A DNA stretch of 64,000 nucleotides from positions 310,001 to 374,000 of the forward strand of contig NZ_JBEPSM010000002.1 in assembly GCF_040548815.1 (NCBI RefSeq). The letters are read 5' to 3'. This DNA comes from Kaistia defluvii. GTDB taxonomy: Bacteria > Pseudomonadota > Alphaproteobacteria > Rhizobiales > Kaistiaceae. The translations under genes and the position numbers were made by a program. Position 1 is the first letter of the stretch. Every line of letters starts with the position of its first letter. The notes below the pieces were generated by a model. The model had not been told where the DNA came from and ran no database searches. It worked only from the letters and a program-made list of their open reading frames with translations. Shown here in pieces: positions 13,697 through 20,642 of the stretch.

Positions 13697-14404
13697 TCAT
13701 GCAGCGCGCTCCATCCGGAATTTCCGAGCGCGCTCGACCTTGTCGGTGGCGAACGTCATGGCTTGCAGTTCGCTGTCGCCTGCATTGATCTGATAAGCGT
13801 GGGTTGAGCGGAAGAGCGCCCAGTCGGTTTCAGACCAGTCGGGGTGCAGCTCCTCGCGCGCGTGTGCATGCGTAAGAGCTATACTTTCCTGTCCAGAGCC
13901 ACTTACTGAAGGCTGCGGCTTCGGCTCCTGTTCCGGTTCCTGCTCCTGATTAGGCATAGGCTTCGGGGAGGCTTCGGTGAAGGATACTGGCAAGGCTTCG
14001 GCAAAGGCTTTCGTCTTGCCTTGCAGAAAGCCTTTAGCCCTTTGAATCGTCAGGGTTTTCAGGCGTCCTTCCGGTATCAGATCCAGCGACGCAGCCCACG
14101 CCTTGACCACGTTGGGGCTCTCTGGCGGGTTGTATTTCAGGAAGTTGGGAAGGGCGACGCATCGGGCCTTTTCCTCGTGCTCAATCATACCCTTCTCCAA
14201 GGCTTCCCCGAAGGCTTCCGCAAAGGCTTCGGTGGTCCAGCCCTTCTCTGCAGCCAGACCGGGAATAGTCGCCCGCATCGCACCGAGGGCCGTCATGCTT
14301 GGGTGCGTAAGCACGAAGATGAACGCGAGTTGGCCCGCGTCCGAGAGGCCGCAGAACTTCTCGTCGTTCCATATCCGGGTATCGATCTTGCGATACCTGC
14401 TCAT
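13697..14404 (-). CDS. Phage replication-associated protein (DnaT/O-like N-terminal domain)
   Basis: The protein has 235 residues. The first 120 (R-Y-R-K-I-D-T-R-I-W-N-D-E-K-F, L-A-F-I-F-V-L-T-H-P, A-L-G-A-M-R-A-T-I-P-G-L-A) match a family of phage replisome-organiser-like proteins that pair with small helicase loaders. The middle is low complexity (repeated E-Q-E-P-E-Q-E-P-K-P-Q-P), a flexible linker. The C-terminus has W-S-E-T-D-W-A-L-F-R-S-T-H-A-Y-Q-I-N. No catalytic motif is seen. The ATG overlaps the upstream stop by ATGA (14401-14404). Call is inferred from the N-terminal pattern. Confidence 0.6.
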   Translation of the reverse strand: MSRYRKIDTRIWNDEKFCGLSDAGQLAFIFVLTHPSMTALGAMRATIPGLAAEKGWTTEAFAEAFGEALEKGMIEHEEKARCVALPNFLKYNPPESPNVVKAWAASLDLIPEGRLKTLTIQRAKGFLQGKTKAFAEALPVSFTEASPKPMPNQEQEPEQEPKPQPSVSGSGQESIALTHAHAREELHPDWSETDWALFRSTHAYQINAGDSELQAMTFATDKVERARKFRMERAA

Positions 14405-14742
14405 GCTGTATCTCCGATGAAGCCGACGAGGCCCTGGCTAGAGAGATCAAGCCGCATGCGGTTGACCTCGCCTTGGGTCAGGCAGGTGGAAGTCACCGGG
14501 GGCTGGCCCCGGCGACGAACAGTTACGGCCCAGCCGGCGCCCCGCTTCGCGATCACGAAATGCGACTTGTTGGCGATGGCTTCTGGCAGGTTCGGGAACA
14601 TTTCCTGGCGGGTGGGGGCGGTCGTGCGGCGCCTCGCCTGGGCTTGGTGGGGGGCGATCCCGAGCGCGCGTTCCTCTGCGTCGAGCAGCTTGAAAGCGAG
14701 CCGGAACAGGATGCGTAGGAGGAGCAGGCGGATTAGGCTCAT
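14401..14742 (-). CDS. Small phage early protein, unknown
   Basis: The frame encodes 113 residues. The N-terminus is hydrophobic and basic (MSLIRLLLLRILFRLAFKLL), possibly an amphipathic membrane anchor. A basic linker follows, then a compact C-terminal part (F-V-I-A-K-R-G-A-G-W-A-V-T-V-R-R-R-G) that looks like a small beta domain. ATGA overlaps join it to both neighbours (14401-14404, 14739-14742). No family recognised. Confidence 0.65.
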   Translation of the reverse strand: MSLIRLLLLRILFRLAFKLLDAEERALGIAPHQAQARRRTTAPTRQEMFPNLPEAIANKSHFVIAKRGAGWAVTVRRRGQPPVTSTCLTQGEVNRMRLDLSSQGLVGFIGDTA

Positions 14743-14984
14743 TGCACCAACCCCCTGCGGATCAGTTCGGCCTTGAGGGCGCGCGCGTCCGCTTTGCGGT
14801 CATGGCGCCACGCTCGCGCCAGCTTCAGCTTGTCGGGGTTGAGGGGGTAGGGCTCGGACACGTCGAGGCTGGTGACGGTCGCGTCCCTGCCGTCTTTCCA
14901 GCCGCCCACCATCAGGACGATTGCGTGGCCCTCGGCGAAGACTTCGTCGATATGCGCCGCAGCGCGTTGCTGTGCGGTGCTCAT
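14739..14984 (-). CDS. Small phage early protein, unknown
   Basis: The product has 81 residues: A-H-I-D-E-V-F-A-E-G-H-A-I-V-L-M-V-G-G-W-K-D-G-R followed by a basic helix-rich end (L-K-L-A-R-A-W-R-H-D-R-K-A-D-A-R-A-L-K-A-E-L-I-R-R-G). The basic C-terminus could bind nucleic acid. It is coupled to both neighbours by 4-base overlaps. Unknown function. Confidence 0.65.
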   Translation of the reverse strand: MSTAQQRAAAHIDEVFAEGHAIVLMVGGWKDGRDATVTSLDVSEPYPLNPDKLKLARAWRHDRKADARALKAELIRRGLVQ

Positions 14985-15256
14985 GCCCGCTCTCCCGTTT
15001 CAGGGAGGGGGATGAATGCGGTCGCAAGTTTGCGCAGCGTCACCGCGAAATCGGGGTCTATGACCAGGACCTGGGACCGCAGATCATCGTTCACGAGGTA
15101 GTTGACGATATAGTAGGCGAACGGGCCGTCGGGGTCCGTTTGTACTACCGGCGTGAACCGCTCCGGCATGTGCTCCACGAAATCGAGCAACTGCTGGACG
15201 TCGATGCTAGCCAAGGGCGAGGGGGTTTCTTGCGGCGGTTGCTGTGAGGCGTTCAT
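14981..15256 (-). CDS. Small phage early protein, unknown
   Basis: I placed the start at ATG 15256 (91 residues, MNASQQPPQETPSPLASIDV) because it gives the same 4-base ATGA overlap (15253-15256) with the upstream gene that the rest of this operon uses. The protein is acidic, with D-V-Q-Q-L-L-D-F-V-E-H-M-P-E-R-F and Y-Y-I-V-N-Y-L-V-N-D-D-L-R-S-Q-V-L-V-I-D-P-D. No recognised family. Confidence 0.65.
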   Translation of the reverse strand: MNASQQPPQETPSPLASIDVQQLLDFVEHMPERFTPVVQTDPDGPFAYYIVNYLVNDDLRSQVLVIDPDFAVTLRKLATAFIPLPETGERA

Positions 15257-15480
15257 GCGGCAGCTCCCTGGTCCACCCAGAGGGCGGCTCCCGCCAAGTC
15301 GGTAAAGGACAGCACCGGGGCGTCGGCCCGGTAGAAGCAGATGACGAGCAGCCGGCATGAATTGGTGCCGAGATCGCGCACGTCTATTGTCAGACCGTGC
15401 TTCCTCGCGCGGGGCTTCAGCGCCGCCAATAGATCGAGTTGTTCCGATGACCACAGTTTGTGGAGCGCGAGGTTTCTCAT
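15253..15480 (-). CDS. Small phage early protein, unknown
   Basis: The gene encodes 75 residues: a basic N-terminal helix (L-A-A-L-K-P-R-A-R-K-H-G-L-T-I-D-V-R-D-L-G) then hydrophobic strands (C-R-L-L-V-I-C-F-Y-R). Its ATG overlaps the upstream stop (15477-15480) and its stop overlaps the next start. I see no family signature. Confidence 0.62.
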   Translation of the reverse strand: MRNLALHKLWSSEQLDLLAALKPRARKHGLTIDVRDLGTNSCRLLVICFYRADAPVLSFTDLAGAALWVDQGAAA

Positions 15481-15728
15481 CCTGCTGATGCCCCCGAAAG
15501 CTCGTAGAGGGCATCGCAGAGCGTGCTCATCTTTCGCGCGGCTTCAAACAACTCGCAGGAGATGAATGCCAGCCCCTCGGCCCGTTCTTGGTCAAGCGGC
15601 CCTGCTTCCGTCAGGGCGTCATAGAGGATGGCCGCGAAGCCACGTAGGTTGCGCATGTCCGTCTCGTAATCCGCGACGAGATTGAACAGGGCGGGATGCG
15701 CGATGGGCGTTTCGGCGATGGCGCTCAT
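15477..15728 (-). CDS. Small helical phage early protein, unknown
   Basis: The 83-residue product is predicted almost entirely helical (F-N-L-V-A-D-Y-E-T-D-M-R-N-L-R-G-F-A-A-I-L-Y-D-A-L, C-E-L-F-E-A-A-R-K-M-S-T-L-C-D-A-L-Y). It resembles the neighbouring gene product to the right in style (small, acidic, helical). The two might form a related pair, though I cannot show homology. Both ends show ATGA coupling. Confidence 0.62.
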   Translation of the reverse strand: MSAIAETPIAHPALFNLVADYETDMRNLRGFAAILYDALTEAGPLDQERAEGLAFISCELFEAARKMSTLCDALYELSGASAG

Positions 15729-16072
15729 GCTGCCACCGCCTTCTGCGCGCCCAATACCGCGTCAACGTCATCCCGCGCGCCCTTCACAAGCTTGGAGGCG
15801 TAGTGCAGGACTGCCCTGATGGCCTCGCGCTCTTCGGACTGCATCATCGCTTCGGCAGCCATCCAGATGGCTTCCATCAGATGAGCAGCTTCGGACAGGT
15901 GGTCCGAGACGTAGACGAGGCTTGGGGCACTTGCCCCCTTGGCCGCGGTGGTGCTATCGGTGTCCATGTTCATTGCGATTTCCTGGGAGGAAGTGGCGGG
16001 AACGCGGCTCGGCGAGGGTGCAACCTCGACCGGGCCTTTCTTTTGTCTGAAGCAGGGCGCTGTGACGCTCAT
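15725..16072 (-). CDS. Small helical phage early protein, unknown
   Basis: Two starts are possible. ATG 16072 gives 115 residues and a 4-base overlap with the upstream DNA-binding gene, in keeping with the rest of the operon, so I prefer it. ATG 15973, with AGGAA six bases upstream, gives 82 residues. The C-terminal part is helical (S-E-A-A-H-L-M-E-A-I-W-M-A-A-E-A-M-M-Q-S-E-E-R-E-A-I-R-A-V-L-H-Y-A). The N-terminal extension of the long form is basic and Pro-rich with no fold evident. Function unknown. Confidence 0.62.
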   Translation of the reverse strand: MSVTAPCFRQKKGPVEVAPSPSRVPATSSQEIAMNMDTDSTTAAKGASAPSLVYVSDHLSEAAHLMEAIWMAAEAMMQSEEREAIRAVLHYASKLVKGARDDVDAVLGAQKAVAA

Positions 16073-16266
16073 GCTGCGGTCTCCATGAAGAAACGCACCA
16101 GCGCGCCATGTTCGGCGACCCAACGCCTGCCCACTTTCTTTGCGGGCAGTTCTCCCCGCTCCAGCATGTTAAAGGTCGATCGCGGGGACCGTCCGATCAC
16201 CTTTGAAATGGAATCGGCGCCCCAGATCAGGGTAATCGCTGGGGTCGAAGTGTCAGTACCCGTCAT
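16069..16266 (-). CDS. Small helix-turn-helix protein, first gene of the early operon
   Basis: The 65-residue protein has an MerR/excisionase-type DNA-binding pattern: I-S-K-V-I-G-R-S-P-R-S-T-F-N-M-L-E-R-G-E-L-P-A-K-K-V-G-R-R-W-V-A-E. It is the promoter-proximal gene of the leftward operon and sits back-to-back with the integrase cluster, so it could be the excisionase/recombination directionality factor or an early repressor. A perfect 8-bp inverted repeat lies 12 bases upstream of its ATG, likely its own operator. GGAG precedes the ATG. Confidence 0.75.
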   Translation of the reverse strand: MTGTDTSTPAITLIWGADSISKVIGRSPRSTFNMLERGELPAKKVGRRWVAEHGALVRFFMETAA

Positions 16267-16277
16267 TCGGTTGCTCT

Positions 16278-16305
16278 CCTCTGTACTGATTTGGCATTAC
16301 AGAGG
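16278..16305. promoter_or_regulatory. Inverted-repeat operator in the divergent control region
   Basis: CCTCTGTA (16278-16285) and TACAGAGG (16298-16305) are perfect inverted arms separated by 12 bp, so arm centres are 20 bp (about two helix turns) apart. The site lies between the early-operon start and the integrase-side promoter, the usual place of a phage switch operator. Which protein binds (65-aa HTH or the ribbon-helix-helix protein) is not shown. Confidence 0.6.
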
Positions 16306-16349
16306 ATGACGGCGTTAACCACGTCGGTCAAGCGCTCGCGGATCCTTAT

Positions 16350-16378
16350 TTGCACTTTTTTTCTAGTGCGTGTAATGG
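16350..16378 (+). promoter_or_regulatory. Putative promoter of the ribbon-helix-helix/integrase genes
   Basis: TTGCAC (16350-16355), a 17-bp spacer and TAATGG (16373-16378) form a good -35/-10 pair. Transcription would begin near 16385, about 20 bases before the ATG at 16405. This supports that start over the in-frame ATG at 16375. A 5-bp inverted repeat (GCACT...AGTGC) overlaps the -35 and spacer and could be a second operator. Confidence 0.5.
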
Positions 16379-16404
16379 ATGGGAATTACCGGGAGAAAAA
16401 AGAA

Positions 16405-16932
16405 ATGGCACGTAACACCGTGAAGGTCGGGAAGTCCGAAACACTCACCATCAGGTTAGACCCTAAGACCAGATTCATTCTCGAATATCTGTCGCGTCTC
16501 AAAGGGCAGACCATCACGACCGTTGTAGAGCGGGCTATAATTGAGATGGCGACGGAGACACTATTCCGATCGAACGGTAAAGATTTGACGTGGCAAGATT
16601 TGTGGGACGTCAGTGAGGGCGTTAGATCACTTAATATTGCTGGTCATCATCAGTTCTTTCCGACTTACGACGAAGAAAAGCGGTTGGAGTTCACGAAAAA
16701 GCACTGGCCGTTCTTTTATTTGGACTATATGTTTAACAAATTCGACCGTCCATATATCGAAGTACTTTGGCCGAGGATCGACGAGTTCATTCAAATTCAC
16801 GAGGAAAGCCGTGCCACCAATTATTTCGAGGCAGGCCGGCAAATGAAGAAGGCCCTTGAGGCAGCCAACATCGAACCACCAGTTTGGCCGCCGACTGTTG
16901 GCGACGGTCCACAAGAGATTGTCCCTTTTTGA
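16405..16932 (+). CDS. Ribbon-helix-helix DNA-binding protein beside the integrase
   Basis: From ATG 16405 (GGGAG nine bases upstream) the protein has 175 residues. Residues 10-45 read S-E-T-L-T-I-R-L-D-P-K-T-R-F-I-L-E-Y-L-S-R-L-K-G-Q-T-I-T-T-V-V-E-R-A-I, a typical ribbon-helix-helix (Arc/MetJ/CopG-like) domain. The larger C-terminal part (K-H-W-P-F-F-Y-L-D-Y-M-F-N-K-F-D-R-P-Y-I-E-V-L-W-P-R) is unfamiliar. Its DNA is AT-richer than the surrounding genes. It stops six bases before the integrase ATG, so the two are probably cotranscribed. A role in lysogeny control or partition-like DNA binding is plausible but unproven. Confidence 0.7.
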   Translation: MARNTVKVGKSETLTIRLDPKTRFILEYLSRLKGQTITTVVERAIIEMATETLFRSNGKDLTWQDLWDVSEGVRSLNIAGHHQFFPTYDEEKRLEFTKKHWPFFYLDYMFNKFDRPYIEVLWPRIDEFIQIHEESRATNYFEAGRQMKKALEAANIEPPVWPPTVGDGPQEIVPF

Positions 16933-16938
16933 GATCTG

Positions 16939-18141
16939 ATGATGTCGATCCGCAAGCGCTCCTGGACCACCGCGAAGGGCGAAGAGAAAACCGCCTGGGT
17001 CGTCGACTACGTCGACAGCGCTGGCGTGCGCCGGCTGAAGACGTTCACCAAGAAAAAGGAAGCAGACGCGTTCTCTGCCACGGCCAAGGTCGAAGTAAGG
17101 GAAGGCGTCCACGTCGCCGAGAGCGCCAGCGCCACCGTACGGGCCGCGGGTGGCTTCTGGATCGCCAGCGCCGAGGCGGCAGGGCTGGAGAGATCAACCG
17201 TCGATCAATACACCCAGCATCTGGAGCTGCACATCGCGCCCCTGATGGGGGACACATTGCTATCGAAGGTGACCGTCCCCGTTGTTCGCTCTTTCGAAGA
17301 CCGGCTGCGTGACGAAGGCCGTTCGCCGGCGATGGTCAGAAAGGTGCTGGTCAGCCTGGGCTCACTGTTGGCCGATGCGCAGGAGCGGGGCCTGGTCGCC
17401 AGGAATGCGGTGCGCGAGAAGAGCCGGGCTCGTCAGAAGGGCAAGGACAGGCGCCAGGAGCGACGCCAGACGGGCAGGCTGAAGGTTGGCGTCGATATCC
17501 CCACGCGCGACGAGATCAAGGCTATCGTTGGCGCGCTGGAAGGCCGCTGGCGCCCGCTGCTGCTGACCGCGATATTTGCTGGTCTCCGGGCTTCCGAGTT
17601 GCGGGGCCTCCGATGGACCGACGTGGATCTAGACGGGCGAGAGCTTCGTGTTCACCAGCGCGCCGACAGATACAACGCCGTTGGCCGGCCGAAGTCTGAG
17701 GCCGGGGAAAGAACCGTGCCTCTCCCTCCGATGGTGGTGAACACGCTGCGGGAATGGAAGCTGGTCTGTCCGAAAGGGGATCTCGGTTTGGTGTTCCCGA
17801 ATGGCGTCGGCAATGTCGAATCCCTTGGCAACATCATCAACCGGGGCTTGGTCCCTGCTCAAATACGAGCAGGGGTCGCGACAGCCACCGGAGAGATCGA
17901 CGCCGAGGGCAATCCAGTGATGGCTGCCCGGTACACCGGTATGCACTCGCTGCGCCACTTCTACGCGTCGTGGTGCATCAATCGGCCGACAGATGGCGGG
18001 CTCGGCCTGCCGCCCAAGGTCGTGCAGGAACGCCTAGGGCATGCGTCGATCGTGATGACCATGGACGTCTATGGCCACATCTTCCCAAGGGGCGACGACG
18101 CCGACGAAATGGCCGCGGCGGAGAAGTCACTTTTGGCTTAG
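16939..18141 (+). CDS. int: Tyrosine site-specific integrase of the prophage
   Basis: The 400-residue protein has the phage integrase layout: an N-terminal arm-binding-like beta segment (R-K-R-S-W-T-T-A-K-G-E-E-K-T-A-W-V-V-D-Y), a SAM-like core-binding domain (about 60-160), and a catalytic domain. Catalytic residues are visible: Arg217 in A-G-L-R-A-S-E-L-R-G-L-R-W, His336-x-x-Arg339 in H-S-L-R-H, His368 in L-G-H-A-S and Tyr378 in D-V-Y-G-H. It would insert the phage into the 3' end of tRNA-Phe, whose partial copy begins 55 bases past the stop. ATGs at 16939 and 16942 are equivalent alternatives. Confidence 0.96.
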   Translation: MMSIRKRSWTTAKGEEKTAWVVDYVDSAGVRRLKTFTKKKEADAFSATAKVEVREGVHVAESASATVRAAGGFWIASAEAAGLERSTVDQYTQHLELHIAPLMGDTLLSKVTVPVVRSFEDRLRDEGRSPAMVRKVLVSLGSLLADAQERGLVARNAVREKSRARQKGKDRRQERRQTGRLKVGVDIPTRDEIKAIVGALEGRWRPLLLTAIFAGLRASELRGLRWTDVDLDGRELRVHQRADRYNAVGRPKSEAGERTVPLPPMVVNTLREWKLVCPKGDLGLVFPNGVGNVESLGNIINRGLVPAQIRAGVATATGEIDAEGNPVMAARYTGMHSLRHFYASWCINRPTDGGLGLPPKVVQERLGHASIVMTMDVYGHIFPRGDDADEMAAAEKSLLA

Positions 18142-18195
18142 TGCGACATGGCTGTGACACGAGCCGGTTTTACATAGCAAAATCAAAGGGACGAG

Positions 18196-18245
18196 GCGGA
18201 TTGAAAATCCGCGTGTCGGTGGTTCGAATCCGCCTCCGGGCACCA
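18196..18245 (+). other. Prophage attachment site: 3' part of tRNA-Phe(GAA)
   Basis: The 50 bases are the 3' two-thirds of a tRNA-Phe gene: anticodon stem GCGGA with loop TTGAAAA (anticodon GAA), variable region, T-arm GGTGG-TTCGAAT-CCGCC, acceptor strand TCCGGGC and ACCA end. The 5' part (acceptor, D-arm) is absent, the sequence to the left being unrelated phage DNA after the integrase. This is the expected right-hand attachment copy left by integration into tRNA-Phe. The intact gene should lie at the other prophage end, left of the window. Confidence 0.88.
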
Positions 18246-18406
18246 TTACTTTCCCTAAGTTATTGAACATGTTGGCTTTTTAGCCCTCGTTGCTGCGCTC
18301 CGAATTTTGGTTCCAGCGTCGATGCGGGCGCGTCGCTCCTCTTTGCCAGGATTCCGGGCAAGGCTTTTACGCGGCGATCCCATGCGGCTCGCGCGACCTC
18401 CCCGCG

Positions 18407-19477
18407 CTAAACGGCGATCGGCATGTGGGATGCGAAGGTGGCGCGCGTGATCGAGACGGTCACGCCGGAATGGCTGCTGGTCAGCTCCATCTGCGCGCCG
18501 AGCTGGTCCACCAGAGCCTTGACGATGATCGTTCCGAGTCCACCTTCTTCCGGCGGGCCGCCCGACGGCTTGCCGACGCCATTGTCGGAAACGACCAGTT
18601 TCCAGTCCGGCCCATTGATTTCATAGGTGACCAGGACGACGGAGCCTTCGCTATCGGCTGGGAAGGCGTATTTGATGGCGTTGATCACCAGTTCGGTCAC
18701 GATCAGGCCCAGGCTGACGGCGCGGGCCGACTCCACCGAGCCCGGCTGGGCGATCACCCGGATCTCGATCGACTGGCCTTCGCCGATCATCGAGGCGCCC
18801 AGGCTGGAGCAGAGCTTCTCCAGATAGGTACTGAACTCGATGCGGTCGATGCCCTCCGAGGCATGCAGATGCGATTGCACCGCGGCCACGGATAGGACCC
18901 GCTGCCGCGCATCCTGCAAGTGATGCCGGGTTTCCTCCGAAGTGACGGCTCGGGCCTTCAACATCAGGATGCTGGCGATGATCTGCAGGCTGTTGGCGAC
19001 CCGATGCTCCATCTCGTGCAGCAGGATGTCCTTCTGGCGGAGCAGGTCCTCTGCCTTGGCCAGCAGCTCCGCCCTCTGCGCCTCGATAAGCCGGCTGTGC
19101 GTTACGTCGCGGAAGGTCAGCAGGATCGTCGAGGTCGCCCCGTCATCATAGACGATCGTCCGCGCATTCAGGACCATGACCCGTTCGCCAAGGCCCGGGA
19201 AATCATGCCGGACCTCGAATCCGTCCAGGGTCGTCTTGGAAGGGACAAGGGTACCCAGGAGTTCACGAAGCGCGGGAATATCCCACTGGCCGCTGCCGAG
19301 ATCGAAAAGGATCGAACCCAGCGTGCTGTCGGGGCTCACCCCGAAGGTCTGGTAGAAAGATCGACTGGCGGCGAGCACGGAAAAATCCGCGTCGAGCACG
19401 AGAAACGGCTCAGGAATCGTGTTGACGATCGCCTGGGCCAGCAATTGTGCGTCTGCGGTATTCCGGAAGGATTTCAT
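18407..19477 (-). CDS. PAS-domain sensor histidine kinase, HisKA_2/HWE type
   Basis: From ATG 19477 the protein has 356 residues. A PAS domain (about 5-130: I-P-E-P-F-L-V-L-D-A-D-F-S-V-L-A-A-S-R-S-F-Y) is followed by a short coiled coil and the phospho-acceptor segment L-L-H-E-M-E-H-R-V-A-N-S-L-Q-I-I-A-S, typical of HisKA_2 kinases. The ATPase part has the N box E-L-V-I-N-A-I-K-Y-A-F-P and D-N-G-V-G. No membrane segment, so it probably senses a cytoplasmic signal. Such kinases often act in the alphaproteobacterial general stress response, but no PhyR/NepR gene is nearby. A TTG at 19513 is an alternative start. Confidence 0.9.
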   Translation of the reverse strand: MKSFRNTADAQLLAQAIVNTIPEPFLVLDADFSVLAASRSFYQTFGVSPDSTLGSILFDLGSGQWDIPALRELLGTLVPSKTTLDGFEVRHDFPGLGERVMVLNARTIVYDDGATSTILLTFRDVTHSRLIEAQRAELLAKAEDLLRQKDILLHEMEHRVANSLQIIASILMLKARAVTSEETRHHLQDARQRVLSVAAVQSHLHASEGIDRIEFSTYLEKLCSSLGASMIGEGQSIEIRVIAQPGSVESARAVSLGLIVTELVINAIKYAFPADSEGSVVLVTYEINGPDWKLVVSDNGVGKPSGGPPEEGGLGTIIVKALVDQLGAQMELTSSHSGVTVSITRATFASHMPIAV

Positions 19478-19588
19478 GGTCGGGATGAAGCGCCCATCTC
19501 TTGAAATGCGCAAGGCTGCCGGCGCCGCAGCGTGTCGCGGGTCGGGCCGGGCCTGCCAAGCATCTCGCCGCAGATGGCGCCGCCAGCG

Positions 19589-19846
19589 CTAGGCCCAGTC
19601 CAGCACGTCCTCCATGGTGAGCTCGGTCAGCGCCCACTCCTTGGGCTCGGCCTTGTCATCACCATGCCAGCGCGCCCAGTAGGCCGGCTTCTGATCGTCC
19701 GGCCCGTCCTCTTTCAGGATGCGCGTCGGGCTTCGCCAGCGCATCAGATATTCCTCGCCATTTTCGCTTCGTCCGATCACCAGCTGGCCATCCCCGGGGG
19801 CTGTATTCATGCCTGAGAATTCACCCAGGCGGCGCAGGTCTGTCAT
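19589..19846 (-). CDS. Conserved-looking small protein, unknown
   Basis: The gene encodes 85 residues with a W-x-x-P-x-R-I-L-K-E-D-G-P-D-D-Q-K-P-A-Y-W-A-R-W core and an acidic C-terminus. GGAG precedes the ATG. It stands alone between the kinase and the DUF892 gene on the same strand. No known domain recognised. The many Trp and Arg residues and codon use look real. Confidence 0.65.
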   Translation of the reverse strand: MTDLRRLGEFSGMNTAPGDGQLVIGRSENGEEYLMRWRSPTRILKEDGPDDQKPAYWARWHGDDKAEPKEWALTELTMEDVLDWA

Positions 19847-19903
19847 GTCTTGGACTCCAGGGGCTGGAAGGCCGATGGCATCGCCATCGGCCTTCGCGGA
19901 GGA

Positions 19904-20416
19904 TTACTCGGCAGCGGCGGCGTGGGCGTTGATCGCGCCCTCGGCGAGCTTGGTAAGCTTCTTGTCGGCAGCCTTCTCCTCGTCAAGATTTTCCTGCAGC
20001 ACGGCCGCGCAATCATCGCGACCGAGCTGGCGAGCCCAGGCGATCAGCGTGCCGTAGCGGGTCATCTCGTAATGCTCGACCGCCTGGCCGGAGGCGATGA
20101 TGGCAGCGTCGAGCACCTGCTTGTCGGCGACGTCGCCGACAACCTCGTCGGCCTCTTTGAGGATGCCGTCGATCGCCGGGCAATCGACCGCCTTGGCGGT
20201 GGCGCCGTGCATTTCGAAGACCTGCTCGACGCGCTCGATATGGCCCTGCGTCTCGGCAAGGTGGGCGGTCAGGCCGCTCTTCAGCTCGGGCGCCGTCGCC
20301 TTTTCGATCATCTTCGGCAGCGCCTTCAGGATCTGCTTTTCGGCGTAATAGATGTCCTGGAGCTGGTGAACGAACAGGTCGTCAAGCGTTTCGATGTCTT
20401 TGGAAAAAATGCCCAT
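19904..20416 (-). CDS. Ferritin-like DUF892 (YciE/YciF family) protein
   Basis: Start at ATG 20416 follows a strong AGGAGG five bases upstream, giving 170 residues (MGIFSKDIETLDDLFVHQLQ). The sequence has the family pattern: D-L-F-V-H-Q-L-Q-D-I-Y-Y-A-E-K-Q-I-L-K-A-L-P-K-M, then H-L-A-E-T-Q-G-H-I-E-R-V-E-Q-V-F, and E-H-Y-E-M-T-R-Y-G-T-L. These are ferritin-like four-helix-bundle segments with Glu/His metal ligands (E-x-x-H, E-H-Y-E). Members are induced by osmotic and general stress. The exact reaction is unknown. Cytoplasmic. Confidence 0.93.
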   Translation of the reverse strand: MGIFSKDIETLDDLFVHQLQDIYYAEKQILKALPKMIEKATAPELKSGLTAHLAETQGHIERVEQVFEMHGATAKAVDCPAIDGILKEADEVVGDVADKQVLDAAIIASGQAVEHYEMTRYGTLIAWARQLGRDDCAAVLQENLDEEKAADKKLTKLAEGAINAHAAAAE

Positions 20417-20642
20417 GATGGCCTCCTGGGAAGGGGATGATTGGATCGTCACCCATGGCTCTGCGACCCATCAGAACCGTGTGGGACGGTCCTTGGTCGC
20501 AATTGCCGGCATTGTGCGGTGACTTGCCCTTACAACCCGCTCAGGCGCGAATACGTTCCGTTCGCCTCGATTTCGGCCGTTGTGCAGCGCAACATGAGTT
20601 CCCATTATCTGGTCCCAATGTTCAAGCGCGGATGGAAACCTG

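Noticed and set aside
18196..18245. Complete functional tRNA-Phe gene
   Set aside because: The D-arm and 5' acceptor strand are missing; only the 3' two-thirds remains as the attachment site.
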